A stretch of DNA of 48,206 nucleotides from Melioribacteraceae bacterium (lineage in GTDB: Bacteria > Bacteroidota > Ignavibacteria > Ignavibacteriales > Melioribacteraceae): assembly GCA_026983755.1 (NCBI GenBank), contig JALSTL010000108.1, forward strand, positions 1 through 48,206, given 5' to 3'. The notes beneath the pieces were generated by a model that was not told where the DNA came from, searched no databases, and worked only from the letters and a program-made list of their open reading frames with translations. How positions within the stretch are numbered: the first letter of the stretch is position 1; each line of letters opens with the position of its first letter. The translations under genes and the position numbers were made by a program. This document shows positions 8,400 to 17,409 of the stretch, one piece after another.

Positions 8400-8645
8400 A
8401 TGAAAATTTCAACAAATTCAATTGGAAATTATAAACCTGTTTTATCAAAAAAAATTAAACCTGCTAATAATAAAGCAGATACGGAAAAAGTAAAATTAAA
8501 TACAAAAATTTCCAAAAACGAAAAAACATTTTTTAAAAAATTATATCCAGAGTTAAAACAAGAAATAAATAATTATCGGTTTTATAATAAAAACGGTATC
8601 AGAAATGTTACATCATTAGGTTCATTATTCGATAAAAGAGGTTAA
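8400..8645 (+). CDS. Small uncharacterised protein between flgC and fliE
   Basis: 81 residues from the ATG at 8400, one base after the flgC stop; a longer reading from 8373 would lie inside flgC. The N-terminal half is basic and probably disordered ('KPVLSKKIKPANNKADTEKVK'). The C-terminal half is compact: 'KTFFKKLYPELKQEINNY', then 'FYNKNG', and a final 'SLGSLFDKRG'. No signal peptide or membrane helix. It does not match FlgM, FliE or a rod protein by eye. Its position, translationally locked between two rod genes, suggests an accessory role in rod/MS-ring assembly or export; that is inference. Confidence 0.75.
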   Translation: MKISTNSIGNYKPVLSKKIKPANNKADTEKVKLNTKISKNEKTFFKKLYPELKQEINNYRFYNKNGIRNVTSLGSLFDKRG

Positions 8646-8646
8646 T

Positions 8647-8934
8647 ATGAAAACAAAAGAGTTAGGCGGATTTATTCCGAAGTTTAACGAATTAAAAAAA
8701 CAAAACAATAGACCGAGCAGTACGGGGTTTGGCGAAATTTTAACAAATTTTGCAAAAGAAGTAAATGCAGATCAATTTGAAGCAAAAAATAAAATAACGG
8801 ATTTTGTTGAAGGTAAAAACGTTGAACTTCACGAAGTAATGATTGCCGGTGAAAAAGCAAAAACTACACTCGAATTACTCATGCAAATTAGAAACAAAAC
8901 AATTGATATGTATAAAGAACTTACAAGGATGTAA
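8647..8934 (+). CDS. fliE: MS-ring/rod junction protein FliE
   Basis: 95 residues, typical of FliE. The C-terminal signature is clear: 'FVEGKNVELHEVMIAGEKAKTTLELLMQIRNKTIDMYKELTRM' contains the conserved 'LHEVMIAxEKA' and the terminal 'Y.E..RM' end. It is the first protein exported by the flagellar type III system and joins the rod to the MS ring. Its start lies one base after the preceding gene and its stop 5 bases before fliF. Confidence 0.95.
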   Translation: MKTKELGGFIPKFNELKKQNNRPSSTGFGEILTNFAKEVNADQFEAKNKITDFVEGKNVELHEVMIAGEKAKTTLELLMQIRNKTIDMYKELTRM

Positions 8935-8939
8935 TAATT

Positions 8940-10547
8940 GTGGATAAAAGTAAAAAATCTTTTGCGGCTTTAACCGGTATATTTAATAAACTTTCGTTAC
9001 AACAAAAAATATTAATAGGTGGCATTGCCGTTGTAACCGTTGTTATGATTGGGTTAATGCTTTTTGCATTCAACGAACCCGTTTATACAACTTTATATAA
9101 TAATTTGGCGTCCGACGAAGCCGGTGAGGTTGTTAAGTTCCTTTCCAATAAAAAGATACCATATAAATTAAAAGACGGCGGCAATACAATAGAAGTACCA
9201 AAAAAAAATGTTTATCAAGTTAGATTGGAATTAGCCGGCAAAGGAATTCCTTCTTCGGGTATGATTGGTTACGAAATTTTTGACCAAAATACTATTGGTA
9301 TGTCGGAATTCATGCAAAAACTAAATTTTAAAAGAGCCATGGAAGGCGAAATTGCTCGGACAATTGTTGAACAAAAAGGAATTAAAAACGCCAGAGTTCA
9401 TATAGTAATACCCGAAAAAGCTGTTTTTAAAGATCAACAAAAAGATGCTACCGCTTCGGTGGTTTTGGATATTCAAAACGGTTATCGTTTAACCGAAAAC
9501 AATATAACGGCAATTACAAATTTAGTGGCGGCAAGCGTTGAAAGTTTGGAACCCGATAAAGTAACAATTGTAGATACAAAAGGACATCTTCTTTCCAAAG
9601 AACCCGACGAAGAGGGACTTTCCGTTAGTAGCAACAAACAATATGAAATAAAAGGCAAAATAGAAAATTATTTATCAAGAAAAGCCAAAGCAATTTTAGA
9701 TAAAGTGCTTGGTTACGGTAACTCGGATGTAAAAGTTAATGTGGATTTGGATTTTACTAAAATTGAAAGAACCTTGGAAAACTACGATCCCGAATCTCAA
9801 GTGGCAATTAGCGAACAAACTTCAAAAAACAATACAAATCAATTAAGCAAACAAGATTCCAATCAAACATCGGCAGAATCCACAACTACAAATTACGAAC
9901 TTAGCAAAACAATTGAACATGTTATTGAAGGAGCAGGTACAATTAAAAGAATTACTGTTGCTGCAGTAATTAACGGAATACAAAAAGAAATAAAACCGGG
10001 CGAAACCGTAAACGAACCGCGTAGCGAAGAACAATTAAAACAACTGGAACAACTGATACGACAAGCGGTTGGAATAGATGAATCGAGAAACGATAAAGTT
10101 TCGATTGTTAGCATTCCTTTTGAAAACTTTAACATTCAAACCGATAATGATTCCGGAGGCTTTTTACCCGATAATATCGGTCATTACTTCAACTACTTAT
10201 TAATTCTGTTGGGAATTATCGGAGCCGTAATAATACTGAAGAAAATAATGAAAATGTTGGAAGAAGAAAATATAGTAATCGGTTCGCTTGCTTCAAGCGG
10301 ATATAACGACGAAGCCTTTAACGGCGAAGAAAATCCGCCAACGTGGGACCCCGGTTTAGACGGAATAACGGGAAAAAAGAAAAAAAGAAATATGTCTTTT
10401 TTAGAAGTTGGAAATCTTGAAGATGAAATTTCAGACGAAGCTTTGATGAAAAAAGCAAAACAAGATAAAATAATTAACTACGTAAGTAAAAATCCCGCGG
10501 AAGCGGCAAAACTAATAAATTCATGGTTGAAAGAAGATGAGTATTAG
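8940..10547 (+). CDS. fliF: Flagellar MS-ring protein FliF
   Basis: 535 residues. The start is GTG at 8940. A transmembrane helix at about residues 24-44 ('ILIGGIAVVTVVMIGLMLFAF') is followed by the YscJ/FliF ring-building domain ('PVYTTLYNNLASDEAGEVVKFL', 'GMIGYEIFD', 'RAMEGEIARTI', 'ARVHIVIPE'). The large periplasmic region ('VDLDFTKIERTLENYDP') follows, then a second membrane helix at about 415-435 ('YFNYLLILLGIIGAVIIL'). The C-terminal cytosolic tail ('AKQDKIINYVSKNPAEAAKLINSWLKED') is the FliG-binding end. It forms the MS ring housing the export gate. It overlaps fliG by 11 bases. Confidence 0.96.
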   Translation: MDKSKKSFAALTGIFNKLSLQQKILIGGIAVVTVVMIGLMLFAFNEPVYTTLYNNLASDEAGEVVKFLSNKKIPYKLKDGGNTIEVPKKNVYQVRLELAGKGIPSSGMIGYEIFDQNTIGMSEFMQKLNFKRAMEGEIARTIVEQKGIKNARVHIVIPEKAVFKDQQKDATASVVLDIQNGYRLTENNITAITNLVAASVESLEPDKVTIVDTKGHLLSKEPDEEGLSVSSNKQYEIKGKIENYLSRKAKAILDKVLGYGNSDVKVNVDLDFTKIERTLENYDPESQVAISEQTSKNNTNQLSKQDSNQTSAESTTTNYELSKTIEHVIEGAGTIKRITVAAVINGIQKEIKPGETVNEPRSEEQLKQLEQLIRQAVGIDESRNDKVSIVSIPFENFNIQTDNDSGGFLPDNIGHYFNYLLILLGIIGAVIILKKIMKMLEEENIVIGSLASSGYNDEAFNGEENPPTWDPGLDGITGKKKKRNMSFLEVGNLEDEISDEALMKKAKQDKIINYVSKNPAEAAKLINSWLKEDEY

Positions 10548-11583
10548 TGAAGAAAAAAGTTTGGCAAATATTTCCAAAAACGATTTAACCGGAACACAAA
10601 AAGCAGCTTTGCTGTTAATTGCATTAAATGTGGAAACCGCTTCGCAAGTATTTAAATATTTGGATCAAGCTGATGTTGAAGCTATCTCAGCGGAAATTTC
10701 TAAAGTGGAAAATATACCTTCGCATGTTGTTGAACAAATTATAGACGACTATCACGATCTTGTAACTGCACGCGAATATGTTTTGGAAGGCGGTTTGGAT
10801 TTCGCTCAGCAAGTACTCGAAAAATCTTTCGGACTTGCCAAAGCAATGGAAGTAATTGACAAAGTTAAAAACCTTACAACATTACATGGATTTGATGTAT
10901 TAAAAAAAGCCGATTCTACACAACTTGTTAATTTCCTTAGTAAAGAACATCCGCAAACTATTGCTTTAATTTTAGCACATCTCAGCGGAGACCAAACGGC
11001 AGAAGCCTTAATGGAATTACCCGAAGATTTACGCACCGATGTTCTTTATCGTATAGCAACCTTAGGTAAAATTTCTCCGCAAACATTAACACAAATTGAA
11101 AAAGTAGTTGATGAATTAGCAGGATTTTCTATTAATCAAACTATGGGACAGCTTGGAGGAACTAAAAGCGTTGCCAATATTCTTAATAGGATCAGCATCA
11201 GTATGAACAAAGAAATTATTAAACAAATTGAAGAACGAGACGAAGAAATTGCTTTCGAAATAAAAAGACTTATGTTCTTGTTCGACGATATTATTCACCT
11301 TGAAGATAGAGATATTCAAAGAATTCTTAAAGAAGTTGATAGAAAAGATTTGGGATTAGCTCTTAAAGTTGCCGATGAAAAAGTTCAAGAAAAAGTATTC
11401 TCTAACATGTCTGCCAGAGCAGCGGATTTATTGAAAGAAGAATTACAATTTATGGGACCTGTAAAACTTAAAGAAGTTGAAGCCGCTCAAGGCAGAATAG
11501 TTGATCAAATTAAAATACTTGAAGAACAAGAAGAAATTACAATTAGTTTTAGAGGCGGCGGTTCGGAAGAAGTTTATGTCTAA
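10537..11583 (+). CDS. fliG: Flagellar motor switch protein FliG
   Basis: 348 residues, standard length. The N-domain, which binds FliF, contains 'LTGTQKAALLLIALNVETASQVFKYLD'. The middle domain carries the conserved FliM-binding EHPQT motif in 'LSKEHPQTIALILAHL'. The C-domain has the torque helix with charged residues ('FLFDDIIHLEDRDIQRILKEVDRKDLGLALK') and ends with 'MGPVKLKEVEAAQGRIVDQIKILEEQEEI'. It links the MS ring to the C ring and contacts MotA, of which the window encodes two. Its start lies inside the fliF 3' end, so translation is coupled. Confidence 0.97.
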   Translation: MSISEEKSLANISKNDLTGTQKAALLLIALNVETASQVFKYLDQADVEAISAEISKVENIPSHVVEQIIDDYHDLVTAREYVLEGGLDFAQQVLEKSFGLAKAMEVIDKVKNLTTLHGFDVLKKADSTQLVNFLSKEHPQTIALILAHLSGDQTAEALMELPEDLRTDVLYRIATLGKISPQTLTQIEKVVDELAGFSINQTMGQLGGTKSVANILNRISISMNKEIIKQIEERDEEIAFEIKRLMFLFDDIIHLEDRDIQRILKEVDRKDLGLALKVADEKVQEKVFSNMSARAADLLKEELQFMGPVKLKEVEAAQGRIVDQIKILEEQEEITISFRGGGSEEVYV

Positions 11584-12235
11584 CATAATAAAGTTAAATA
11601 TTAAAAATAAAAAAGTTAAAGCTATAATTACGGATAGTAAAAACATTAACAAAAATTTTACGGAACTTTCGGATACACTTGGTTCAACGGAAAATACGGA
11701 AAAGATTTCCAAACATGATATAGACCAAGCATATAAAAAAGGTTACGAAGATGCTCAAAAAATAATAACGGAAGACTTAACACAAAAACATGAAAGTGAA
11801 TTGCTAAAACAATCAGAAGAATTCTACAATATAATTTCATCTTTTGAAGAAACTATTGCAAACTATCACTATAACTTTAACAAATTGGTAATAGATGTTT
11901 CACAAAAAATTGCCGAAAAAATATTGAAACGGGAATTAAAAAACAAAACAATTATAGAAGAAATTTTACAAAAAAATATTTCCAAAATAATAGGAGCAAA
12001 TGAAGTAATTATAAAACTCAATTCCGGCGATTACAATATACTGAACAAAAACGATAAAGTGAAAATAATGACGGGAGGAATGAACCATATAAAATTTGAA
12101 GTTGATGATAATATAGAAATTGGTGGATGTTTAATTGAAACGGAAATAGGAAATTTAGACGCAAGAATAAACTCTCAACTAAAGGAAATTACAAAAGCAT
12201 TGGAAAATAATATAATTAAAAAAGAAAACGAATGA
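11576..12235 (+). CDS. fliH: Flagellar export ATPase regulator FliH
   Basis: 219 residues from the ATG at 11576, which overlaps the fliG stop by 8 bases; the frame stays open further upstream inside fliG, but without an ATG there. The sequence has the FliH layout: a variable N-terminus, a coiled coil ('DIDQAYKKGYEDAQKIITEDLTQKHESELL'), then the FliH/VATPase-E-type domain ('VIDVSQKIAEKILKRELKN', 'VIIKLNSGDYNIL') and the signature end 'GGCLIETEIGNLDARINSQLKEI'. It holds FliI at the export gate and C ring as a dimer. It overlaps fliI by four bases (ATGA). Confidence 0.9.
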   Translation: MSNIIKLNIKNKKVKAIITDSKNINKNFTELSDTLGSTENTEKISKHDIDQAYKKGYEDAQKIITEDLTQKHESELLKQSEEFYNIISSFEETIANYHYNFNKLVIDVSQKIAEKILKRELKNKTIIEEILQKNISKIIGANEVIIKLNSGDYNILNKNDKVKIMTGGMNHIKFEVDDNIEIGGCLIETEIGNLDARINSQLKEITKALENNIIKKENE

Positions 12236-13566
12236 TTGAAAATACGGCAAACATATTGGAACAATACGAAAAAATAATAACGGAAACCGAAACAATAAAA
12301 GTTAACGGAAAAGTTACCGATGTTATTGGCTTTATAATTGTTTCCGTTGGTCCAAATGTTTCGTTGGGCGAAGTTTGTACTATTACGGATAAAAACGGTA
12401 ATGAAGTTTGCAAGGCCGAAGTTGTTGGTTTTAAAAACGGAAAAGTACTCTCTATTGCTTTGGGAGAAATACATAACATTTCGCCATCATGCGAAATAAT
12501 TGCATCAGGTAAAAGTTTTTCCATACCAGTAGGAGAAAAATTATTGGGACGAGTACTCGATGGTTTCGGAAACCCGATTGACAACAAAGGAGAAATAGAA
12601 TATTCCTCTATCAGAAAAGTTTTCAGAGAACCGCCAAATCCATTAACAAGGGATAGAATTAATCAACCGCTGCAAACAGGCGTTAGAGCAATAGACGGAT
12701 TATTAACCGTAGGAAAAGGTCAACGCGTAGGAATTTTTGCCGGTAGCGGTGTTGGTAAAAGTGTTATGCTTGGAATGATTGCCAAAAATACAAATGCTGA
12801 TGTTAGTGTAATTGTATTGGTAGGAGAACGGGGAAGAGAAGTTAGAGAATTTATTGAAAAAGATTTGGGCCAAGAAGGATTAAAAAAATCTGTGGTTATT
12901 GTTGCTACAAGCGATAAACCTTCGCTTGCAAGAATTAAAGCCGCTTATATAGGAACTACAATTGCGGAATATTTCAGAGACCTTGGGAAAGATGTTGTCT
13001 TAATGATGGATTCGATTACCAGATTTGCTCACGCACAAAGAGAAGTGGGAATTACAATTGGAGAACCGCCAACTACAAAAGGTTATACACCTTCTGTGTT
13101 TGCTGTTTTACCAAAATTACTTGAACGCGCCGGAACATCAAAAAGCGGAACCATTACGGGATTTTATACTGTTCTTGTTGATGGCGACGATATGACAGAC
13201 CCTATAGCCGATAGCGTTAGATCAATTTTAGACGGTCACTTTGTTCTATCCCGTAAAATTGCTAACAAAGGACAATTTCCCGCAATTGATCCTTTGCAAA
13301 GTATAAGCAGAGTTATGCCGGATGTTGTTTCGGACGACCATAGAAAAAGAGCAATGGAATTTAATGAAATTTTAGCTTCCTATAATGAAGCAGAAGATCT
13401 TATTAACATTGGTGCGTATGTTAAAGGTAGCAATCCGCAAATTGATCATGCATTAAATAAAATTCAGGACTTAAGAAAATTCTTAAAACAAGATATGAAA
13501 GAAAAAGCTTTTTACGAAGATACAATTGCAAAATTGAAAACACTTATAGATAAACCTTTGGTATAA
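12232..13566 (+). CDS. fliI: Flagellum-specific export ATPase FliI
   Basis: 444 residues, an F1-beta-like ATPase that forms a hexamer under the export gate. Walker A is 'GIFAGSGVGKSVMLG' with K176; Walker B is 'DVVLMMDSITRFAHAQRE'. Also seen are 'VVGERGREVREF', 'PPTTKGYTPSVFAVLPKLLERAG' and the C-terminal 'GAYVKGSNPQID', all typical of FliI/YscN ATPases. The N-terminal beta-barrel ('VNGKVTDVIGFIIVSVGP') is complete. It lies between fliH and fliJ, its two direct partners. Confidence 0.97.
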   Translation: MIENTANILEQYEKIITETETIKVNGKVTDVIGFIIVSVGPNVSLGEVCTITDKNGNEVCKAEVVGFKNGKVLSIALGEIHNISPSCEIIASGKSFSIPVGEKLLGRVLDGFGNPIDNKGEIEYSSIRKVFREPPNPLTRDRINQPLQTGVRAIDGLLTVGKGQRVGIFAGSGVGKSVMLGMIAKNTNADVSVIVLVGERGREVREFIEKDLGQEGLKKSVVIVATSDKPSLARIKAAYIGTTIAEYFRDLGKDVVLMMDSITRFAHAQREVGITIGEPPTTKGYTPSVFAVLPKLLERAGTSKSGTITGFYTVLVDGDDMTDPIADSVRSILDGHFVLSRKIANKGQFPAIDPLQSISRVMPDVVSDDHRKRAMEFNEILASYNEAEDLINIGAYVKGSNPQIDHALNKIQDLRKFLKQDMKEKAFYEDTIAKLKTLIDKPLV

Positions 13567-13570
13567 ATAA

Positions 13571-14008
13571 ATGGCAAAATTCAAATACAGATTTGAAGCT
13601 ATAAAAAAAATAAAACAACGAATGGAAAAAAAAGTTCAAAAAGAAATTGCGGAAATTGAACTTGAAATAAAAAAAAACGAAAATAAAATTGCGGAACTTA
13701 ATCAAAATATTAGAAATGAGAAACAAAAAGTACTTAATAAAAAATCATTAAAAGCATCGGAATTACATTTTCATTCATTATACGAAAATTACTTAATAAA
13801 TAAAATTGACGAAATAAAAAACAAACTTGCTCAAAAAAAAGAAGAAAAAAAAATTAAACTGAAAGAATTGGAAGAAAAAAATAAAGAAACAAAAATATTT
13901 GAAAAATTAGAAGAAAAACATTTTCAAGAATTTAATTATAAACAAAATAAATTAGAACAAATTGAAATGGACGAAATTGCAGTTAAAGAATTTATAAAAG
14001 GAAAATAA
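13571..14008 (+). CDS. fliJ: Flagellar export chaperone FliJ
   Basis: 145 residues, nearly all charged alpha-helix. The start 'KFKYRFEAIKKIKQRMEKKVQKEIAEIE' is the FliJ N-terminal pattern (F.YR.E..L..... E). The protein continues as an antiparallel coiled coil without catalytic motifs and ends 'EQIEMDEIAVKEFIKGK'. FliJ acts as the central stalk of the FliI hexamer and escorts export chaperones. Extreme Lys/Glu richness makes family scoring weak, but position directly after fliI and the N-terminus support it. Confidence 0.85.
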   Translation: MAKFKYRFEAIKKIKQRMEKKVQKEIAEIELEIKKNENKIAELNQNIRNEKQKVLNKKSLKASELHFHSLYENYLINKIDEIKNKLAQKKEEKKIKLKELEEKNKETKIFEKLEEKHFQEFNYKQNKLEQIEMDEIAVKEFIKGK

Positions 14009-14010
14009 AA

Positions 14011-14562
14011 GTGAAAACAACAATAACATACGCATTGGTTTTTGTATTTGCATTTATAGGAACTTCGGCTATTATTTATGTGCTTAACGATAAATTTGTA
14101 AACATATTCCGGTTCGATTTTAGAGATGCTTCCATTTTGGAAGACGCCACCACATTTCAGGCAATTGCCGGAGGCGATAGCCTTATTACGGTTGACAGTC
14201 TTTTTGTAGAAGATGCTACCGATGCATATAACGATGTTGAACCGGAAGAAAACTCAAAAACCGAAAAAAAACAAAAAAGCGATATTGCAAAAGTTAAAGA
14301 AGAAATTACCAAGCAAAAACAAAAAATAAAACAATTGGAAAATAAATTTTCCGCAAAAGAAAAAGAAGAACATAAAAAGTGGCTTAAATCTACAATAAAA
14401 ATGTACGAAGCAATGCGCTCTAATAAAGCCGCTCAACTTTTAGCAAGTATTCCCGATAAAGAAGCAAGGGAAATACTTTATTCAATGAAAAAGAAGAAAG
14501 CCGCCGAAGTGCTTTCAAATTTACCAACTGAAACTGTAATTAGATTAACAAGGGCAAAATAA
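14011..14562 (+). CDS. MotE-like membrane coiled-coil protein with MgtE-N-like tail
   Basis: 183 residues with a GTG start at 14011, two bases after fliJ. An N-terminal membrane helix ('TYALVFVFAFIGTSAIIYVL') is followed by a periplasmic segment, a coiled coil ('AKVKEEITKQKQKIKQLENKF') and a C-terminal helical repeat with 'MRSNKAAQLLASIPDKEAREILYSMKKKKAAEVLSNLP'. That last pattern is the MgtE intracellular N-domain-like module found in MotE, the MotC chaperone of alphaproteobacteria, and in proteins often encoded between fliJ and fliK. Here it sits exactly there. No motC is seen, so the partner may be a stator or FliK; that is inference. Confidence 0.75.
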   Translation: MKTTITYALVFVFAFIGTSAIIYVLNDKFVNIFRFDFRDASILEDATTFQAIAGGDSLITVDSLFVEDATDAYNDVEPEENSKTEKKQKSDIAKVKEEITKQKQKIKQLENKFSAKEKEEHKKWLKSTIKMYEAMRSNKAAQLLASIPDKEAREILYSMKKKKAAEVLSNLPTETVIRLTRAK

Positions 14563-16631
14563 TGCAATTTAATCCTATTTTTATAAATGATATTGTAGGT
14601 ACTCAAACACCTAAGAATGCTAACGATAAATCACCTAAAAACAAATATCTGTTTTCGGATATTATTAAGGTTGTGATGGATAAAAATAATTCCGAAAAAA
14701 TATTGAAAAAATTGCCTTTGGAAAAACAAATAAAGAATGCGGAAATAATAGGAGGCAATTTTATTCAACTTATGGAAAAATTAAAAAACATTAAAATTTC
14801 CGATGCGGAAAATAAAACAATAAAAATTCAACTTGCGGATATTCTTCCCGAAGAAATGGCAAAATTATTGACCGGTAAAAACACCAACACAAATAATAAC
14901 CAAATAATTTCTTATGTAGGCAAAGATAAAATGCAAGGTGAACTAAAAAAATTTTTAACCGACTTAGTTGGTGAAAAAATATTTAAAAAACATGTTACAA
15001 ATAAAAGTGGTGTTTTTGTAAAACTTGAAGACGAAAAATCCTCCGTTAACATTGAAATTATTAAGGAAGCGGTTAATAATTCAAAAACAAATAAAACCGT
15101 TATTCATGCAATGGTAGTACCGCAAAAATCGAAATTACAAATTATTGCCGAACACAATAAGTTTCCCGATACAATTAAAACATCTAACTTTGATGTTTCC
15201 CATACAGTCGATATTTCGGATAACAAAATAAATAATTCACAAACATCAAAACCAACCCTTTCGGTTTATTCTTTTAAAGTAGAAAACAATAGCAATAAAA
15301 CCGATCTTTTTATTCCAGATAAATCTGAAATGTCAGTTGAAAAAAATAAAACAAACATAAAACATTTACCCGAGATACAAACCGAAAAAACTTTTACAAC
15401 CGTTTCAAAAAACACAAGAGAAAATTTATCTGAAATTTCAAAAAACAATTTGAAAGAAGATTTTAATATTTCAAAAATCACAATAATTAAAAAAAGCAAT
15501 ACAGCACCAACCTTAAACTTGAAAAATAAAATTGCGGAAATAAAAACAGACGAAAAAATAAAATTATCCGAAAACAAAATAACAACCCAGAACAGCAACC
15601 AAGTTGAAAACCATAACACTGCAAACAATAAGGAAAAAGAAACATCAGTAAAAATAGTTAAAGATAAAACTATAAAAGTTAAAAAGAAAACAAAAACAAC
15701 AAAAGAGAACGAAAAAACAAAAATTAAAAAAGAAGAAAAGAATACTGATAAGAAGATTGAAAAAAATTCAATCCGTAAAAACATTATTTATGATAAAACC
15801 GCAAAAGAAATTTTTAAGCAAAAAAGAACAAAACATAAATCGGAATTACCGCCAAAAAACAAAACTGAAAAGGGAAAACAAAATTATAATCAAATAATAA
15901 ACAACGAAACAACAAAAAATGTTGTTCCGAACAAAAAAATTTCCGTCAAAATAAAAAAAGCGGTAAAATCTATTGCAAGTCAAAAAGATGAACAAAAAAA
16001 TATATCTTCCGGAATTAAATCGGAACAAAAAGAAAACACAAAACAAAATGATTTAAACTTAAACAATTTCGGAGATACTCAAAGCAATAACCATAAAGAA
16101 AAAGAAATTACAACAAAAAAGAAAATTGATTCTGCATTTAACCGAATAATATCTAAAGAACATAATCATAAAACAAGCAAAACTCATTCGGCGCAACATG
16201 AAATGGTACAAAAAAATACGAATAGAATTGTTAAATCCGTAGAAGTAATAAAAGAACTATCAAAATTTATTTTGAAACAAAAAAAAGGAAGTCTTTCTTT
16301 TACAATTAAACCGGAACATTTGGGACAGTTAAAAATAACACTAGAAACTCATAATCATATTATGAATGCGCACATACAGGTGGAAAACGATCAAGCAAAA
16401 TTTTTGGTGGAAAAAAACCTAAACGAGCTTCATACACAATTGCAAAAAAACGGAGTGGAATTAAATTCCTTAAATATTTCTTTAGGATATTCTTCAAAAC
16501 ATAAAAACGCTTACCGTAAAGGAAACACCAAACAACAAAAAGAATTTACCGAAAATGCTAAAGAAGAAATAAATGCTCAAACAGATACAAAAAAAGCACT
16601 GGGATACAATACCTATGAATATTTGGCGTAA
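14562..16631 (+). CDS. fliK: Flagellar hook-length control protein FliK
   Basis: 689 residues, longer than most FliK (about 400). The long middle (about 190-560) is a low-complexity Lys/Asn/Thr/Glu-rich stretch expected to be unfolded, as needed for a molecular ruler. The C-terminal Flg_hook domain is recognisable: 'KKGSLSFTIKPEHLGQLKITLE', 'AHIQVENDQAKFLVEKNLNELHTQLQKNGVELNSLNIS'. It measures hook length and switches FlhB export specificity. The start overlaps the previous stop (TAATG). The strand here is extremely A-rich. The great length would predict either a long hook or a compact N-terminal folded part. Confidence 0.9.
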   Translation: MQFNPIFINDIVGTQTPKNANDKSPKNKYLFSDIIKVVMDKNNSEKILKKLPLEKQIKNAEIIGGNFIQLMEKLKNIKISDAENKTIKIQLADILPEEMAKLLTGKNTNTNNNQIISYVGKDKMQGELKKFLTDLVGEKIFKKHVTNKSGVFVKLEDEKSSVNIEIIKEAVNNSKTNKTVIHAMVVPQKSKLQIIAEHNKFPDTIKTSNFDVSHTVDISDNKINNSQTSKPTLSVYSFKVENNSNKTDLFIPDKSEMSVEKNKTNIKHLPEIQTEKTFTTVSKNTRENLSEISKNNLKEDFNISKITIIKKSNTAPTLNLKNKIAEIKTDEKIKLSENKITTQNSNQVENHNTANNKEKETSVKIVKDKTIKVKKKTKTTKENEKTKIKKEEKNTDKKIEKNSIRKNIIYDKTAKEIFKQKRTKHKSELPPKNKTEKGKQNYNQIINNETTKNVVPNKKISVKIKKAVKSIASQKDEQKNISSGIKSEQKENTKQNDLNLNNFGDTQSNNHKEKEITTKKKIDSAFNRIISKEHNHKTSKTHSAQHEMVQKNTNRIVKSVEVIKELSKFILKQKKGSLSFTIKPEHLGQLKITLETHNHIMNAHIQVENDQAKFLVEKNLNELHTQLQKNGVELNSLNISLGYSSKHKNAYRKGNTKQQKEFTENAKEEINAQTDTKKALGYNTYEYLA

Positions 16632-16686
16632 AAAATAAAAACGCATTTTTCGGAATATTTATAATAGAAAAAGTTAAGGAGAAAAA

Positions 16687-17400
16687 ATGTTAGATAATGT
16701 AAGTACAAATGCAGCGGCACAAACACAAAACAACACAAACTTTGCTACAAAAAGCAAATCGTCAATGGGGAAAGATGATTTTCTAAATTTAATGATTGCA
16801 CAATTAAAAAATCAAGACCCGTTAGAGCCGATGAATGGTAGTGATTATTCGGCACAATTGGCGCAGTTCAGTTCTTTGGAACAACTCCAAAATATAAATA
16901 AAAGTTTAAATACCAGTATAGATGCAAATTATTTATTGGCACAATCCGTTAATAATACAATGACAGCCGCTTTAATAGGTAAAAATGCCAAAATAGCTAA
17001 AGATACAATTACATTCGACGGCAATAACGGAAGTAGTATCGGCTATACCTTACCGGCTCAAGCCAGCAAAGTAGAAGTAAAAATATATAATAAAGCAGGT
17101 AAACTTGTAAAAACATTTGAAGATTTGGATACGTCTAAAGGCGATTATAAACTTTCGTGGGATTTTACCGATGATAACGGTAGAAAAGTTCAAAGTGGCG
17201 AATATAAATTTGAAGTAAACGCCAAAACTATGGATGGCAGCGATATGACAGCCGCTGAATATCTTATAGGTAAAATTGACGGAGTAAGATATTCCCAAAA
17301 CGGAACATCCATTTTGATAAACGGAGTTGAATATCAAGTATCCGATGTATTTGAAATTTTAGATAGCAATAGTTCTAAACAAGAAAATGAAAACGTATAG
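16687..17400 (+). CDS. flgD: Hook assembly scaffolding protein FlgD
   Basis: 237 residues. The N-terminal 'MGKDDFLNLMIAQLKNQDPLEPMNGSDYSAQLAQFSSLEQLQNIN' is the FlgD signature. The C-terminal part has the FlgD Ig/tudor-like domains ('SKVEVKIYNKAGKLVKTFEDLDTSKGDYKLSWDFTDDNGRKVQSGEYKFEV'). It caps the growing hook while FlgE polymerises. A good AAGGAG lies a few bases before the ATG. A 55-base gap separates it from fliK, with no obvious terminator or promoter. Confidence 0.96.
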   Translation: MLDNVSTNAAAQTQNNTNFATKSKSSMGKDDFLNLMIAQLKNQDPLEPMNGSDYSAQLAQFSSLEQLQNINKSLNTSIDANYLLAQSVNNTMTAALIGKNAKIAKDTITFDGNNGSSIGYTLPAQASKVEVKIYNKAGKLVKTFEDLDTSKGDYKLSWDFTDDNGRKVQSGEYKFEVNAKTMDGSDMTAAEYLIGKIDGVRYSQNGTSILINGVEYQVSDVFEILDSNSSKQENENV

Positions 17401-17409
17401 GAAAATAAA

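Noticed and set aside
8400..8645. FlgM anti-sigma factor
   Set aside because: Size fits and it begins MKIS, but the C-terminal sigma-binding helices of FlgM are not recognisable.
11501..11575. Longer start for fliH inside fliG
   Set aside because: The extra 25 residues lie in another frame of a conserved fliG end and start on a non-ATG codon; the ATG at 11576 with an 8-base overlap gives a normal FliH.
15266..15784. 172-residue antisense reading frame within fliK
   Set aside because: It is the Phe/Val-rich mirror of the A-rich low-complexity fliK codons, without a start context or domain. The other minus-strand frames are likewise shadows.
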